The notes below the pieces were generated by a model. That model was given only the letters and a program-made list of their open reading frames with translations, searched no databases and was not told the DNA's origin. A stretch of DNA of 64,000 nucleotides from Rubrobacter indicoceani (GTDB taxonomy: Bacteria; Actinomycetota; Rubrobacteria; Rubrobacterales; Rubrobacteraceae), in the NCBI RefSeq assembly GCF_003568865.1, contig NZ_CP031115.1, positions 1,302,001 to 1,366,000 on the forward strand. The letters are read 5' to 3'. Both the position numbers and the translations under genes were made by a program. Positions within the stretch are counted from its first letter, which is position 1; the number at the start of each line of letters is the position of its first letter. Shown one piece after another: positions 36,319-44,853 of this stretch.

Positions 36319-36631
36319 CCTGATAGTGACGATAATCCCGAAAGGTCAGTCAGACAAAGTCGTCGCGGCCTCCAAGCGGGCGGGAGCCGAGGGAGGGACC
36401 ATACTCTACGGGCGCGGAACGGGCATACACGAACACAAGAAGCTCTTCGGCCTCTCCATAGAGCCGGAGAAGGAGATCATCCTGACGCTCGTCCCCGAGC
36501 ACAAGACGGATGAGATTCTGGAGGCCATAGTGAAGGCCGGACAACTCGACAAGCCCGGCACCGGCGTCGGTTTCGTGCTGGAGGCGAGAAAGATAGTCGG
36601 TATAAACCACCTGATCGAGGCGATGCGGTAA
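36296..36631 (+). CDS. PII-family signal protein linked to DUF1538
   Basis: 111 residues matching the PII fold: start LAELDLIVTIIPKGQSDKVV, core EKEIILTLVPEHKTDEILEAIV, end GFVLEARKIVGINHLIEAM. Classical GlnB/GlnK marks are missing. The T-loop segment reads GRGTGIHEHKKLFGLSIEPE, without the modified Tyr-51 site, and the B-loop is LDKPGTGVGFV rather than TGKIGDGKIFV. It is therefore a diverged PII-like regulator that may bind a nucleotide and control the DUF1538 pair. AAAGGAGG lies upstream of the TTG start. The frame is open much further upstream, inside the DUF1538 gene. Confidence 0.87.
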   Translation: MRPLAELDLIVTIIPKGQSDKVVAASKRAGAEGGTILYGRGTGIHEHKKLFGLSIEPEKEIILTLVPEHKTDEILEAIVKAGQLDKPGTGVGFVLEARKIVGINHLIEAMR

Positions 36632-36771
36632 TGGAATCGTGCCGCCTCGGAGTCGTTGATGCCGGTAGCGAGTAGGAACAGAAAGAAGGTCTTTCTTGTG
36701 GAGGCCGGAAAGAGGCCCGCAAGCGAGCCTGCAAGGACCGCCGGGGGAGAACGAGTATCCAGACCCTTCGT

Positions 36772-37683
36772 TCAGGAAGGGTGGATCAAGACCGATCCGC
36801 GGGCGGCTCTCAGCACCTTTGTCGAGACGCTGCCGAGCCTGAGACGGTCGAGCACACCGAGGCCCCGGCTTCCGACCGCTATCAAAGCTGACCCACCGCA
36901 CTCGTTGCTTTCTTCAGCGGCTTTAAGAATTACTGAGGCCGCGTCCCCTTCCCGGACGCTGACGCGCGGGCGGAGCCCGAACCTCTTCTCCAGCGCGTCC
37001 GCCCGCTGATTCAGAGTCAGCTCATGGCGACCTAGCGAGACTTCTGGCGACACCGCCGCAGTCTCCCTGAACCTCCCTGCCTCTGACGCGTCAACGAATA
37101 CGTGGTGTACGCGCAAGAGCAGCATCTGTATTCCCAGTACGCTTGCGATGGCGCCCGCCAGCTCTCCGGTTCTTTTCGCGCCCGCTGAGGTATCGTCGCC
37201 GACGATCACGTGGGAGGGCGGCCACGCCCGGTCACCACCCCGCACCACAAGAACCGGACGGGAAGCGAGGCCGACGACACCCTCGGAGACGCTTCCCACA
37301 ACGAGCCGCCGGATCGTTCCGAGACCCCGGCTGCCCGTGATGATCAGCCCCGCGCCAAGTTCGTCCGCCAGGACGGCGATTCTCGTGGACGGTCTTCCCC
37401 GGAGGAGGTGGGCACCCGCTGCGGTTCCTCCGGCTGCATACAGCGCATCCAGTTGCTGAAATAGAACTTTCCGGGCGTCCTCTTCACAGACGCCGGAGTC
37501 CGTCGCCATCGCGATGGCCGGATGGGAGTAGGGCGGGGCGGCCTGCCAGGCGTGGGCCAAGTGCAACTCTGAATCGGCTTTGTTTGTGAGATCCACCGCC
37601 GCCCGCAGGGCGAGTGTCGCATCTTCGGAGTCGCTAACGGCTAGCAGAACCTTTCGTGAAAATCCGCTATCCGGATGCGTCAT
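36772..37683 (-). CDS. Tandem universal stress protein (UspA family)
   Basis: 303 residues with two Usp domains. The first (about 8-148) has VLLAVSDSEDATLALRAA and the nucleotide-binding ITGSRGLGTIRRLVVGSVSEGV. The second (about 157-303) has VIVGDDTSAGAKRT and AVGSRGLGVLDRLRLGSVSTKVL. Both carry a G-x2-G-x9-G-S/T ATP-binding motif. The start overlaps the end of khtU by 17 bases, so it is the last gene of khtT-khtU-uspA. Usp domains are common partners of ion antiporters. The 140 bases between it and the convergent PII gene include only a weak AT-rich hairpin (36681-36697). Confidence 0.92.
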   Translation of the reverse strand: MTHPDSGFSRKVLLAVSDSEDATLALRAAVDLTNKADSELHLAHAWQAAPPYSHPAIAMATDSGVCEEDARKVLFQQLDALYAAGGTAAGAHLLRGRPSTRIAVLADELGAGLIITGSRGLGTIRRLVVGSVSEGVVGLASRPVLVVRGGDRAWPPSHVIVGDDTSAGAKRTGELAGAIASVLGIQMLLLRVHHVFVDASEAGRFRETAAVSPEVSLGRHELTLNQRADALEKRFGLRPRVSVREGDAASVILKAAEESNECGGSALIAVGSRGLGVLDRLRLGSVSTKVLRAARGSVLIHPS

Positions 37684-38878
37684 CTGCGGCTTTCTCGCGG
37701 CTGAAAGCTTTGCTTACGAGGCCGAATATCCTCCCGGACTCCTTTGTGAGCAGCGGACCCAAGAGCGAGAGGATCAGGACGTAGAGGGCCGCGAAGGGTT
37801 GGATCAGGCCCGAAAGCCCGCCGCCGATGGCCAGGCTCGCGACGATTATCGAAAACTCCCCGCGCGAGACTATCGTAAGCCCGACGTTCGCCGAAGCCCG
37901 GCTCGAAAGCCCGGCGTTACGGCCTGCGATCATCCCCGCAACGAAGTTTCCAGCGATGGTCAGCACGACGGCCAGAACAGACAGCAGGGCCGCGTCGAGC
38001 AGCGTGAGCGGGTCTATGCTCAGGCCGAAGCTGAAAAAGAAGATCGCCCCGAAGAAGTCCCGGAACGGGATCACGAGCCGCTCTATCCGCTGCCGGTGTT
38101 CGGTCTCGGAGAGAACGAGGCCGAGTAACAAGGCCCCGATGGCCTCCGCGACGTGCAGCGTCTCCGAGAAACCCGCTACAAAGAACAGCGCGGCGAAAAC
38201 CACGAGGATAAACGTCTCCGACGAGCGGATGTCGAGAACGCGATTCAAAAACGGTGAAGCCTTCCTCGCCAGGACAAAGAAGAGCAGGATATAGCCGAGG
38301 ACGATGAGCATCGTGATTATGGTTCCGCCGACAGAACCGCCCTCCGAGAGTACGAGGCCGGAGAGAATGGACAGGTAGACGGCCAGGAAGATGTCCTCGA
38401 ACATGATGATGCCGAGGATCATCTCCGTCTCCGGGTTCGCGGTTCGCCTCAGATCCACGAGCATCTTTGCGACTATCGCGCTCGATGAGATCGTAATGAT
38501 TCCAGCCACGATCAGTATCTCAGCTAGCTGAAACCCGGCGAGCCAGCCGAAGAGGAGGCCCAGGGTGAAGTTTATGCCGATGTATACGGAGCCGCCGACC
38601 GCAATGGATCTGCCGGAGTTGATGAGCCTTCCGATAGAAAACTCCAGCCCCAGATAGAAGAGCAGGAACAGCACCCCGACCCTTCCGAGAAACTGGAGCA
38701 GGTCATAGCTCTCTTCGAAGCCGAGGTCGAGCGGGCCGATGGCGGGGATGTGCGGCCCGACCACCATCCCGATGATGATCAGGAACGGAACGTTTGAGAA
38801 CTTGAAGCGGTTTGCGAGCAGTGTGGCGACCGCCGCGAGAACCAGCGCCGCCCCGACCTCGAATACGAGGTGATCCAA
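37667..38878 (-). CDS. khtU: Potassium/proton antiporter, CPA2 family (KhtU-like)
   Basis: 403 residues with about 12 membrane helices. CPA2 motifs are FLIIIGMVVGPHIPAIG, VGVLFLLFYLGLEFSIGRL, SSSAIVAKMLVDL, MFEDIFLAVYLSIL with the ion-binding acidic residue, and SRGEFSIIVASLAIG. KhtU exports potassium (or ammonium) in exchange for protons under control of KhtT. The TTG at 38878 follows the khtT stop by one base and yields the usual N-terminus; the longer open frame upstream is khtT in another phase. No RCK/TrkA-N domain is fused at the C-terminus. Confidence 0.92.
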   Translation of the reverse strand: MDHLVFEVGAALVLAAVATLLANRFKFSNVPFLIIIGMVVGPHIPAIGPLDLGFEESYDLLQFLGRVGVLFLLFYLGLEFSIGRLINSGRSIAVGGSVYIGINFTLGLLFGWLAGFQLAEILIVAGIITISSSAIVAKMLVDLRRTANPETEMILGIIMFEDIFLAVYLSILSGLVLSEGGSVGGTIITMLIVLGYILLFFVLARKASPFLNRVLDIRSSETFILVVFAALFFVAGFSETLHVAEAIGALLLGLVLSETEHRQRIERLVIPFRDFFGAIFFFSFGLSIDPLTLLDAALLSVLAVVLTIAGNFVAGMIAGRNAGLSSRASANVGLTIVSRGEFSIIVASLAIGGGLSGLIQPFAALYVLILSLLGPLLTKESGRIFGLVSKAFSREKAADDASG

Positions 38879-38879
38879 G

Positions 38880-39371
38880 CTAGCTTCGGTCCGCTGTGAG
38901 TGCGGCCTGAAAACCTGCCACCTGCTCACGCTCCCCGGCCACCACCAGCGTTGTTCCGCTCCTGATGGATACCTCCGGTCCGGGGTTGATGATCTGCTCG
39001 CCATCGCCGATCACCGCCACGATAGTAGCCCCGAAGTTCTTCCGAACTCCAAGCTCACCGATCGTGCTGCCCTCCGCTCGCGAACCCTCCTCTACCTTGT
39101 GCCACTCGATGACCAGGGCATCGAAGGCCATCTCGACCCTCTCCAGCGCGCGCGGCGTGTAGACCATCCCGCCCACTATTCCGGCAAGCTGCCGGGCCTC
39201 GTCGTCGTCGAGGTCGAAGGAAGCGATGCTCTCGTCGAGGTCCTTCCGGTCGAACTGGTAGATTTCACGCCGCCCCTCGTCGTGTATCACCACCACGATC
39301 CTCTCTCCGCTCCGAAGATCGGCCTGAAACTTCCTGCCGATGCCCGGCAACTGCGTCTCTCTTACGTTCAA
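38880..39371 (-). CDS. khtT: Antiporter regulatory subunit with RCK-C domain (KhtT-like)
   Basis: 163 residues very similar in plan to B. subtilis KhtT. The N-terminal domain reads RETQLPGIGRKFQ, IVVVIHDEGRREIYQF and DDDEARQLAGIVGGMVYTPRAL. The RCK-C/TrkA-C domain (about 80-160) has LVIEWHKVEEGS, STIGELGVRKNFGATIVAVI and TLVVAGEREQVAGF. In Firmicutes KhtT gates KhtU and binds the second messenger c-di-AMP; conservation of that binding here is unknown. The TTG start has AAGGAGG upstream, and TATATT on the minus strand near 39400 is a possible -10. Confidence 0.92.
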   Translation of the reverse strand: MNVRETQLPGIGRKFQADLRSGERIVVVIHDEGRREIYQFDRKDLDESIASFDLDDDEARQLAGIVGGMVYTPRALERVEMAFDALVIEWHKVEEGSRAEGSTIGELGVRKNFGATIVAVIGDGEQIINPGPEVSIRSGTTLVVAGEREQVAGFQAALTADRS

Positions 39372-39625
39372 CTCCGACCTCCTTGACCTGAAACATACTC
39401 TTACGGAATATAGACGATAACGGGTACGCTCGAAGGCCCGGCACCCCTTGCGCAGAACCGTCTGAGGGATATGCCTCTACGGGCACTCTTTATCGCCAGC
39501 CCAGATTACGCCCCCTGACGAGTCTCGGGTACAAGCCACGCTTCGCGAAGCACCTCGTGGGTTATCATGGGGAAGCGGGTCCGGAAGAAGTGAAGCCTGC
39601 AACCCTAGTAACCGGAGGTTTTGAG

Positions 39626-40087
39626 ATGCGAAGCAGCATAGGGGAGACGCTGGAGCGACTGGTTCTACTGCAGATCGGAGCGGCAGCGGCCACCCGCGAC
39701 CGGGTCGAGGAGTCGGTCGAGCGGTTGATCGCCCAGGGACGCATTCAGCGCGAGGAGGGCCGCACGGTCGTTGACGACGTGATGACCAGCGCGAGGCAGC
39801 GCACCTCCGGGGCCCGCTCGATGGTGGACGCCTCGGTACAGCAGGGGATGCGCTCCGCCGGGCTACCGACCCGCGAGGACTACGAGGACATGGTTTTCCG
39901 CGTCGAGCAGCTCGAACACCGCGTCCGGATGCTCGAAGACCGCCCCGCCGCCCCGCCCTCGGCCCCCTCCGCGGCAACGACCACCCCCTCGTCCTCCACG
40001 CCGCCGACATCGGGTACGACCGGGGCATCCGCCCCTTCGGGTCGCCGGCCCCAGAACGATGAAGGCTCCGGTTCCTCGGGCCTGTAG
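39626..40087 (+). CDS. Phasin-like coiled-coil protein
   Basis: 153 residues. The first 110 are Ala/Arg/Glu-rich helices (SIGETLERLVLLQIGAAAATRDRVEESVERL, then IAQGRIQREEGRTVVDDVM and YEDMVFRVEQLEHRVRMLED), similar to PhaF/PhaI-type phasin-like proteins. The last 45 are a low-complexity Pro/Ala/Ser/Thr tail. Phasins coat polyhydroxyalkanoate granules; here that is only a fold-level guess. The ATG at 39626 has GGAGG eight bases upstream. TATCAT at 39563-39568 is a possible -10. The neighbouring kinase gene starts 27 bases after the stop. Confidence 0.7.
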   Translation: MRSSIGETLERLVLLQIGAAAATRDRVEESVERLIAQGRIQREEGRTVVDDVMTSARQRTSGARSMVDASVQQGMRSAGLPTREDYEDMVFRVEQLEHRVRMLEDRPAAPPSAPSAATTTPSSSTPPTSGTTGASAPSGRRPQNDEGSGSSGL

Positions 40088-40114
40088 AGCGGGTTTCGTG
40101 GCGGGGGTGAGGTC

Positions 40115-41830
40115 GTGATCGGCCCCGAAACACCCCCCGGCGCCGCCGGAGGCGCTGCGGACTTCAGGGTCCGGGAGGTCCGGGAGAAACCCTCCGGCAA
40201 CCTCCGCCGCTTCTCCCAGATAGGCCGCGTCCTTGTAAAGCACGGCTTCGGATTTGTCTTCGACGCCCGGAGTGAGAGGCGCAGGAGCAAGGGCGTGCGC
40301 GAGGTTCTCGCCCCGAACTTCGGCATCCGGCTCCGCCGCGCGTTCGAGGATCTCGGACCGACCTTCGTGAAGTTCGGACAGCTTCTCTCTACCCGACCGG
40401 ACGTGCTGCCCGAGAGCGTCCTGACGGAGCTTCAGCGGCTCCAAGACACCGCCTCACCCATGGACTTCGAGACGGTTGTCGGGCTCGTGGAGCGCGAGCT
40501 CGGCGCGTCCGTCTCCGAAGTCTTCGACGAGCTCGACCCCGACCCTCTGGGCTCGGCGAGCATCGGTCAGGTTCACCGGGCCGTTCTGCGCGGCGGCGAA
40601 ACCGTCGCGATAAAGGTGCAGCGTCCGGATGCCCGGCGGCGGGTGGACGCCGACCTGACGCTGATGAAGGAGTTCGCGGGCTTTCTTGGCCGAAGGCTCG
40701 GTGACCGCCTCGTTATAGACGTGCGCGGCCTCGTGGACGAGTTCGAGGGGGTCATAAGGCGCGAGCTCGACTACACCGCCGAGGCCCGGGCAGCGAGAAG
40801 GTTCGCCATAAACTTCAGAGGCAGCCCGGTCGTTATCCCGCAGGTCTACACTGCTCGTTCAACCGACCGGCTCCTGACGATGGAGTACATCCGGGGGACG
40901 CGTTTTCACGACATAGAGCCGCTGACGATGAAGCCCTCGGAGCGCCGCAGGGTGGCCGAGATGGGGGCGGAGGCTATCTTCGAGATGGCCTTCGAGCACG
41001 GCTTCTTTCACGGCGACCCGCACCCGGGGAACCTGATCCTCACCCCGGAGGGCAACCTCGCCCTTCTTGATTTCGGGATGGTCGGGTTTCTGAGCCGGGG
41101 TGACGTAGATGCTCTCAGCAGGCTTTTTATCTCCGTTATTAACCGCGACGCCCGGGCCGCCCTGCGCGCGCTCGAAGGGCTCGGCGTGCGCTACGACTCC
41201 GAGGTGCGCGACGACCTTATCCAGAACATCGGGGAGTTTCTGCACAAATATTCCGGGCTTTCGGTCGGGGAGGTAACGCTCGGGCAGGCGCTGTCCGAGT
41301 TGATCGGCCTCGCGAGGCGGTACCACCTGCGCGTCCCGCCGGTCTTTCCGCTTCTGGCGAAAGCCCTTGTCACCGCCGAGGGGCTTGCCCGCTCTATAGA
41401 CCCGACGATCAACGTCTACGAGGTCGCAAGACCGTACGCCCGCAGGCTTCTCTCCGAGCGTTACAGCCCGTCCGCGCTCGCCGAGAGTGCGCAGGAACGC
41501 TCCTTTGAGTACGCAAGGTACCTCGGGGAGTACCCGGAGCAGATGCGACAACTGCTCTCCGAGCTCGCCGACGGGGAGCTGGAGGTCCAGCTTAAACACG
41601 GCGGCCTCGAGGAGCTTGTCGGCGAGCTGGACGTTCTGGCCAACCGGCTCGTCTTCGCGGTTGTAACGGGCGCGCTGCTGATCGGGTCCTCGATGCTCGG
41701 GGCTTTCGATCTCGGTGGACCGCTCGTTCCGTACATCGGTCTGAGCGTCGTGAGCTTTATCGGGTTCACGCTCTCGGTGCTGCTCGCCGCCATGGTTATT
41801 TTCTCGATCTTCCGTTCCGACCGACTGTGA
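40115..41830 (+). CDS. ABC1/UbiB (AarF) family protein kinase-like protein
   Basis: 571 residues. The kinase-like core carries the family hallmarks: LGPTFVKFGQLLSTRPDVLP (the KxGQ motif), LGSASIGQVHRAVLRGG (Ala-rich loop), AIKVQRPD (Lys), HGFFHGDPHPGNLIL (catalytic loop) and LLDFGMVG (DFG). The C-terminus holds two membrane helices (about 515-565). Members support quinone biosynthesis or lipid metabolism through atypical ATPase/kinase activity. A menaquinone link would be expected in an actinobacterium, but no quinone genes are nearby. The GTG start follows GGGGGTGAGGTC. Confidence 0.93.
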   Translation: MIGPETPPGAAGGAADFRVREVREKPSGNLRRFSQIGRVLVKHGFGFVFDARSERRRSKGVREVLAPNFGIRLRRAFEDLGPTFVKFGQLLSTRPDVLPESVLTELQRLQDTASPMDFETVVGLVERELGASVSEVFDELDPDPLGSASIGQVHRAVLRGGETVAIKVQRPDARRRVDADLTLMKEFAGFLGRRLGDRLVIDVRGLVDEFEGVIRRELDYTAEARAARRFAINFRGSPVVIPQVYTARSTDRLLTMEYIRGTRFHDIEPLTMKPSERRRVAEMGAEAIFEMAFEHGFFHGDPHPGNLILTPEGNLALLDFGMVGFLSRGDVDALSRLFISVINRDARAALRALEGLGVRYDSEVRDDLIQNIGEFLHKYSGLSVGEVTLGQALSELIGLARRYHLRVPPVFPLLAKALVTAEGLARSIDPTINVYEVARPYARRLLSERYSPSALAESAQERSFEYARYLGEYPEQMRQLLSELADGELEVQLKHGGLEELVGELDVLANRLVFAVVTGALLIGSSMLGAFDLGGPLVPYIGLSVVSFIGFTLSVLLAAMVIFSIFRSDRL

Positions 41831-41842
41831 TGCCGCGCGGGG

Positions 41843-41848
41843 TATAAT
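41843..41848 (+). promoter_or_regulatory. -10 element of a leaderless promoter for the RSH gene
   Basis: A perfect TATAAT is followed by TCGTGC and then the ATG at 41855, so the transcript would begin at or next to the start codon. No ribosome-binding site exists in between. The -35 region (around 41820) has no good match. Confidence 0.6.
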
Positions 41849-41854
41849 TCGTGC

Positions 41855-44095
41855 ATGGATGCAGCCCGAAAGAACGTTCACGATGCCCCGCTCAAGGATG
41901 TCTCCGCCCCGGCGGTGACGATCTCCTCGCTCCTTGAGAAGATCCGGTCCTACTGCCCGGAGGGCGCTCAGGAGATAGTCTCCGAGGCCTATCAGGTCGC
42001 TCACTCGGCGCACAGGGGGCAGCTCCGCCGCAGCGGTGAGCCGTTTGTCTACCACCCGCTCGCAACCGCCGACATCTGCGCCGACCTCATGCTCGACCCG
42101 ACGACCGTCGCGTCCGCCTTGCTGCACGACGTGATCGAGGACACGGACGTATCGAAAGACGAACTCGTCGGAAAGTTCGGGGAGGACATCGCGGAGATAG
42201 TGGACGGGGTAACGAAGCTGACGCGACTGCCGTCCGACTCCGTCGAGGAGCGGCAGGCCGAGTCCTACCGGAAGATGATCGTCGCGATGAGCCGCGACGT
42301 GCGCGTCATAATAATCAAGCTGGCCGACCGCCTCCACAACATGCGGACCCTCGCCTATCTCAAGCGCGAGACGCAGATGAGGAAGGCGACCGAGACCCTT
42401 GAGATCTACGCCCCGCTCGCGCACCGGCTCGGTATCTACTCGGTGAAGTGGGAGCTCGAGGACCTTGCGTTTCTTGCGCTGCACCCGAGGCGCTACGAGG
42501 AGATAAAACGGCTCGTGGCCGCAAGGCGCGGCGACCGGGAAACCTTTATCAACGACACGGGCGAGCGGCTCAAGGGGCATCTACGGGAGGCCGGGGTCGA
42601 GGCCGATGTAAAGGGCCGGGTAAAGCACTTCTACTCGATCTACAACAAGATGATCCGGCGCAACAAGGAGTTCAACGAGATCTACGACCTCGCCGGGCTG
42701 CGCGTGGTCGTCTCTTCGCTGCGCGACTGCTACGGTGCTCTGGGCGTTATCCACTCCGTCTGGAAGCCGCTCCCCGGACGCTTCAAGGACTACATCGCGA
42801 TGCCGAAGTTTAACATGTATCAGTCGCTTCACACAACGGTCATGTCAAACGAGGGTAAGCTGCTCGAGATCCAGATAAGAACCGCTGAGATGGACGTAAC
42901 CGCCGAGTACGGCATCGCGGCGCACTGGATGTACAAGGAGGGCGCTCGCGACGGCGAGGTGGACCGCCTGAGCTGGCTCAAGAGCATGATGGAGTGGCAG
43001 CGTGAGACGACCGACGCCGAGGAGTTCATGTCTTCCCTGAAGGGCGAACTCGTCGCGGACGAGGTCTTTGTCTTTACGCCGAAGGGCGACGTTATAAGCC
43101 TTCCGGCGGGCGCGACCCCGATAGACTTCGCTTACCACGTCCACACCGAGATAGGGCACAAGACGGTCGGGGCGAAGGTCAACGGGCGGATAGTGCCGCT
43201 GGACTCGGAGCTTGTCTCGGGCGACCGGGTCGAGGTCATAACCGGGAAGGGGTCGCATCCGTCCCGGGACTGGCTGACGGTCGTTCAGAGCGGACGCGCC
43301 CGGAACAAGATCCGCCAGCACTACAACCGCGCCGACCGCGAAGACAACCTCTCGCTCGGGCGCGAAAAGGTGATGGCGCTCCTGAAGAAGCGTCGCTCCC
43401 CGAAGGTCCCGACCGCCGTCTTTGAGGAGATAGGCTCCGAGACCGGGAACAACAGCGCGGAGGACATGTTCGCCGCCGTCGGGGCGGGGTTGCTCTCGGC
43501 GGAAAACATCGCCGGGCGCGCCCTTGAACGGGTCATGCCGGACGAGGACGAGATCCCCGAAAAGGCCGTAAGCCCGGCGTTCTCGCCGCTCCCGATACCG
43601 GAGGAAGAGGGCCGTCCCGACTCGGAGACCGGCATCCGGGTTATAGGCTCGAGCGGCATAATGACCCGCCTGGCGCGCTGCTGCACCCCGATGCCGGGGG
43701 ATGACATCGTCGGCTACGTCTCTCTTGGCCGGGGCGTCGTCGTTCACGATTCGGGCTGTCAGAACGCCCGCGCCCTCAGCACCCGCGATCCGGAGCGTTT
43801 CACGGAGGTGGAATGGGCCGCGGGGCCGGGCAAACTCTTCACGGTGGAGCTTCAGGTGGAGGCTCTGGACCGGATGAACCTTCTGCGGGACATCACCTCG
43901 ACCATCTCGGACGCGGGGGTGAGCATACTCTCCGCAAGGGTGGACACCATCGAGAACCGCACCGCCCTCAGCCGGTTCGCCTTCCGGGCTGCAAGCGCAA
44001 AGCACGTGGATGAGATCATCAATAAAGCCCGCTCCATCCCCGACGTCTACGATGTCTACCGGGTCTCGCGCGACGGAACCCCGCTGGACAAGTAG
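41855..44095 (+). CDS. relA: Bifunctional (p)ppGpp synthetase/hydrolase (RSH)
   Basis: 746 residues, full RelA/SpoT layout. The HD hydrolase domain (about 45-200) has HSAHRGQLRRSGEPFVYHP, ALLHDVIEDT and LADRLHNMRTL, so hydrolysis is probably active. The synthetase domain has GRVKHFYSIYNKM, YDLAGLRVVV and MPKFNMYQSLHTTVM. TGS (FVFTPKGDVISLPAGATP), zinc-finger-like CCTPMPGDDIVGY and a C-terminal ACT domain (VEALDRMNLLRDITSTIS) follow. It makes and degrades the stringent alarmone. The gene appears leaderless. A MOSC gene starts 5 bases after the stop. Confidence 0.97.
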   Translation: MDAARKNVHDAPLKDVSAPAVTISSLLEKIRSYCPEGAQEIVSEAYQVAHSAHRGQLRRSGEPFVYHPLATADICADLMLDPTTVASALLHDVIEDTDVSKDELVGKFGEDIAEIVDGVTKLTRLPSDSVEERQAESYRKMIVAMSRDVRVIIIKLADRLHNMRTLAYLKRETQMRKATETLEIYAPLAHRLGIYSVKWELEDLAFLALHPRRYEEIKRLVAARRGDRETFINDTGERLKGHLREAGVEADVKGRVKHFYSIYNKMIRRNKEFNEIYDLAGLRVVVSSLRDCYGALGVIHSVWKPLPGRFKDYIAMPKFNMYQSLHTTVMSNEGKLLEIQIRTAEMDVTAEYGIAAHWMYKEGARDGEVDRLSWLKSMMEWQRETTDAEEFMSSLKGELVADEVFVFTPKGDVISLPAGATPIDFAYHVHTEIGHKTVGAKVNGRIVPLDSELVSGDRVEVITGKGSHPSRDWLTVVQSGRARNKIRQHYNRADREDNLSLGREKVMALLKKRRSPKVPTAVFEEIGSETGNNSAEDMFAAVGAGLLSAENIAGRALERVMPDEDEIPEKAVSPAFSPLPIPEEEGRPDSETGIRVIGSSGIMTRLARCCTPMPGDDIVGYVSLGRGVVVHDSGCQNARALSTRDPERFTEVEWAAGPGKLFTVELQVEALDRMNLLRDITSTISDAGVSILSARVDTIENRTALSRFAFRAASAKHVDEIINKARSIPDVYDVYRVSRDGTPLDK

Positions 44096-44100
44096 GCCAC

Positions 44101-44769
44101 GTGAAGCTCGTAAGCGTCAACGTCGGTGCGTCTAGGCCGATAGCCGGGGCCGGAAAGTCGGGCTTTACCGGGATCTTCAAGGAGCCGCAGAGCGGTCTCG
44201 TCTCCGTCGGTCGGCTCGGGCTTTCGGGGGACGCCATCGTGGACACGGAAAACCACGGCGGCCCGGATCAGGCCGTCTACGTTTTCTCGACCGAGGACTA
44301 CGCATGGTGGTCAGACCGGGTCGGGCGGGAGCTCGCGCCGGGGACTTTCGGAGAGAACCTGACGGTCTCGGGCTTCAGAAGCGCGGAGATAAGCGTCGGG
44401 GACCGCTTCGTTATCGGGGAGGTCGTTCTGGAGGTAACGGGGCCGAGGATCCCGTGTGGGACGGTCTCCGCCCGCATGAAGGACCGTTTGTTCGTGAAGA
44501 AGTTTCGCGCCGCCGAGAGGCCGGGAGTCTACTGCCGGGTGATCCGCAAGGGCAGGGTCCGGGCGGGTGAGGGGGTCGGCTTCGAGCCGTATTTCGGGGA
44601 ACTCGACCCGCCGCTCGGGGTGATAGAGGACTTTCGGGAGTTTTTCGAGCCTCACAACACCGAGGCGACTCTGAGGCGGCAGCTCGCCGCGCCCATCGCC
44701 GTGCGTGACCGGGTGTACAAGGAGCGGCTCCTTCTGGAGCTTCGGTCGCGGCAGGCGTCGTCGCAGTAG
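44101..44769 (+). CDS. MOSC-domain protein (YiiM-like)
   Basis: 222 residues. It starts KLVSVNVGASRPI and has the conserved TGIFKEPQ, GLSGDAIVDTENHGGPDQAVYVF, the W-W-S-D segment, APGTFGENLTVSG, and VTGPRIPCGTVSARM with the conserved Cys. The C-terminal 3-alpha/Yiim-type helices follow. MOSC proteins bind the molybdenum cofactor and often reduce N-hydroxylated compounds. The cluster encoding a molybdenum enzyme is 30 kb away, so no direct link is seen. The GTG start is 5 bases behind the RSH stop. Confidence 0.9.
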   Translation: MKLVSVNVGASRPIAGAGKSGFTGIFKEPQSGLVSVGRLGLSGDAIVDTENHGGPDQAVYVFSTEDYAWWSDRVGRELAPGTFGENLTVSGFRSAEISVGDRFVIGEVVLEVTGPRIPCGTVSARMKDRLFVKKFRAAERPGVYCRVIRKGRVRAGEGVGFEPYFGELDPPLGVIEDFREFFEPHNTEATLRRQLAAPIAVRDRVYKERLLLELRSRQASSQ

Positions 44770-44853
44770 CTCGGCTCGTGGCGGTCGGGCGGGTCGGATT
44801 AGGGTAGTCTTCGTCGGCAGGGAAACGTACTTTCACGGCTTCGGGAGGTCCGC

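Noticed and set aside
36656-37009. 117-codon plus-strand frame after the PII gene
   Set aside because: It runs antisense into the Usp gene, whose minus-strand frame has clear tandem Usp motifs.
40859-42580. 573-codon minus-strand open frame spanning the ABC1 kinase and RSH genes
   Set aside because: It crosses two confidently identified plus-strand genes and a promoter, with no recognisable domain.
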